Part shown: one piece after another, positions 62,810 through 64,000 of the stretch
Numbering within the stretch: the first letter of the stretch is position 1
How the letters are laid out: each line of letters begins with the position of its first letter
From: CAUZIR01 sp034421295
Lineage (GTDB): Bacteria > Chloroflexota > Dehalococcoidia > Lucifugimonadales > UBA2962
Reading direction: 5' to 3'
Assembly (NCBI GenBank): GCA_034421295.1
Contig: DAOUKM010000008.1
Span: 62,001-126,000 of the forward strand
Length of the DNA stretch: 64,000 nucleotides
Made by a program: the position numbers and the translations under genes
Notes under the pieces: model-generated
The model's input: only the letters and a program-made list of their open reading frames with translations
Told to the model about the DNA's origin: nothing
Databases searched by the model: none

Positions 62810-64000
62810 TTACAGCAGTCGAATGTTCAGCTCGCGCAGGTGAATATCTTCCACCGGTCCAGGGGCGCCGAACAGTGGGTCCACCGCGCTTTGCGTCTTG
62901 GGGAAGGCGATGGTGTCCCGGATGCTGTCCAGACCGGCGAGGACCATGACCAGCCTATCGATACCGGGCGCTATTCCCCCGTGTGGGGGCGTGCCGTACT
63001 CGAAGGCCCCCAGCAGCTGTCCGAAGCGCTCGTCTATCTGTTCATCCGAGTATCCGAGCACCCGAAGGATCCGTTCCTGGAGGGCACGGTCATGCACCCT
63101 GATGCTACCGCTCGCCATCTCATAACCATTGGCAACCAGGTCATACGAGTCTGCCAGGACAGAACCCGGGTCGTCTTCCAAGGCCTCCGAGTGTCCGGGC
63201 TTGGGCATGGTGAATGCGTGGTGTGTGGCTGTCCAACCGCCCGTTTTCTCGTCCCAATCGAAGAGCGGAAAGTCGAACACGAATCCGAAGGCCACGGTTT
63301 CCGGGTCTGCCAGTTCCAGTCGACGCCCCATCTCAGCTCGCAATTGGCCCAGGGCAGCGTTTGTTGTCCTCTCCGGGCCTGCGACAATCAGGACGAGGTC
63401 ACCGGCTTCAGCCCCCGTCGCCCTGACCAACGTCCCGAGCTCTGGCCCGGAGAGGAATCTCGCGGCAGGCGACTTGATCTGTTCAGGCGTCGGCTCGGAG
63501 ACGTCCACACCCTCGGGCAGGGCTACCCAGACCAAGCCGTCGGCACCCCGCTCGCGGACGAACTCTACCAGTTCATCCAGACGCCGCCTGGGCATCCCGG
63601 CCTGGCCCGGCACCGCCAGGCCTTTCACCACCCCACCGGACTCGACGGCCCGGCTGAATACTCTGAACCCGCTTCCCGCGAGGGCTGCGGACAGGTCCGT
63701 CAGCCTCAGGTCGAACCTCAGGTCGGGCTTGTCGGTGCCATACGCCTTCATCGCCTCTTCGTACGTCAGGCGGGGGAAGGGCGATATCACCCTCTTGTCC
63801 GGAGTCACCTCTTTCACCAGCGAGGTGAACAGCTCCTCGATCAGGTCCAGGACGTCGTCGCGCTCGACGAAGCTCATTTCGAGGTCGAGCTGCGTGTGCT
63901 CGGGCTGGCGGTCCGCCCTCAGGTCCTCATCCCTGAAGCATCGGGCGATCTGGAAATAGCGCTCCACCCCGGCCGCCATTAGAAGCTGCTTGAGCTGCTG
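62810..64000 (-). CDS. aspS: aspartyl-tRNA synthetase, 5' part cut by window edge
   Basis: About 397 C-terminal residues are present. The frame runs off the window at QQLKQLL-MAAGVERYFQIARCFRDEDLRADRQPEHTQLD, the class II motif 2 region. The bacterial GAD insertion domain follows (residues near VFSRAVESGGVVKG), then TATHHAFTMP and motif 3 GIAPGIDRLVM. The bacterial type has about 590 residues, so roughly 190 are missing. It charges tRNA-Asp or, if non-discriminating, also tRNA-Asn. Confidence 0.97.
   Translation of the reverse strand, partial: QQLKQLLMAAGVERYFQIARCFRDEDLRADRQPEHTQLDLEMSFVERDDVLDLIEELFTSLVKEVTPDKRVISPFPRLTYEEAMKAYGTDKPDLRFDLRLTDLSAALAGSGFRVFSRAVESGGVVKGLAVPGQAGMPRRRLDELVEFVRERGADGLVWVALPEGVDVSEPTPEQIKSPAARFLSGPELGTLVRATGAEAGDLVLIVAGPERTTNAALGQLRAEMGRRLELADPETVAFGFVFDFPLFDWDEKTGGWTATHHAFTMPKPGHSEALEDDPGSVLADSYDLVANGYEMASGSIRVHDRALQERILRVLGYSDEQIDERFGQLLGAFEYGTPPHGGIAPGIDRLVMVLAGLDSIRDTIAFPKTQSAVDPLFGAPGPVEDIHLRELNIRLL

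Overview
The window is about 64 kb of GC-rich bacterial chromosome and is mostly housekeeping genes. The gene set, frequent TTG starts, sulfate-permease and amidase genes, small GHMP homoserine kinase, HNH endonuclease and gene order point to Chloroflexota. A Dehalococcoidia/SAR202-like lineage is my best guess, but this is inferred from protein style and no database was searched. No CRISPR array, prophage, toxin-antitoxin module or recognisable defence island is present.

Layout. Positions 1-2548 hold a central-carbon block: the first codons of citrate synthase and a LysR regulator on the minus strand, and isocitrate lyase on the plus strand, around a shared control region. A SulP permease, two tRNAs (Asp, Val) and rpoB-rpoC follow (3230-13374), then a DUF192 lipoprotein and mutS2. 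From 16749 the plus strand carries homoserine kinase, aspartate kinase, two GT2 glycosyltransferases and a TPR protein. After a small divergent hypothetical gene come an MBL hydrolase and an FAD oxidoreductase. A tightly packed run trpA-aroH-aroF-ribF-tyrS-aminotransferase (24036-29577) converges on ftsH.

From 31647 there is a plus-strand chain of two M16 peptidase subunits, two SDR proteins, a CvpA-like membrane protein and an HNH protein. The minus-strand run lysA-holB-mini-PSP1 faces it. A small catabolic patch (VOC protein, alcohol dehydrogenase, split-barrel flavoprotein, amidase) leads to tig-clpP-clpX. The minus strand from 58217 down to 47386 then reads topA, xerD, aroQ, M24 peptidase, efp, xseA, xseB, PHP phosphoesterase, rhomboid, class III aminotransferase and formyltransferase.

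The region 58218-62800 is the least dense and most accessory-like. It has long gene-poor spacers, a lone IS630-type helix-turn-helix fragment with a good ribosome binding site, an orphan ferric-iron-type binding lipoprotein with an alanine-rich stalk and an upstream operator-like inverted repeat, an unknown membrane-anchored exported protein, and two serine tRNAs. The window ends inside aspS.

Three features recur across the window. Stop/start overlaps are very common (TTGA, GTGA, ATGA, TGATG), so translational coupling is widespread. Five promoters have an extended -10 of the form TGnTATAAT. About a quarter of the genes appear to start at TTG, and one FAD enzyme has no conventional start codon before its dinucleotide-binding motif.
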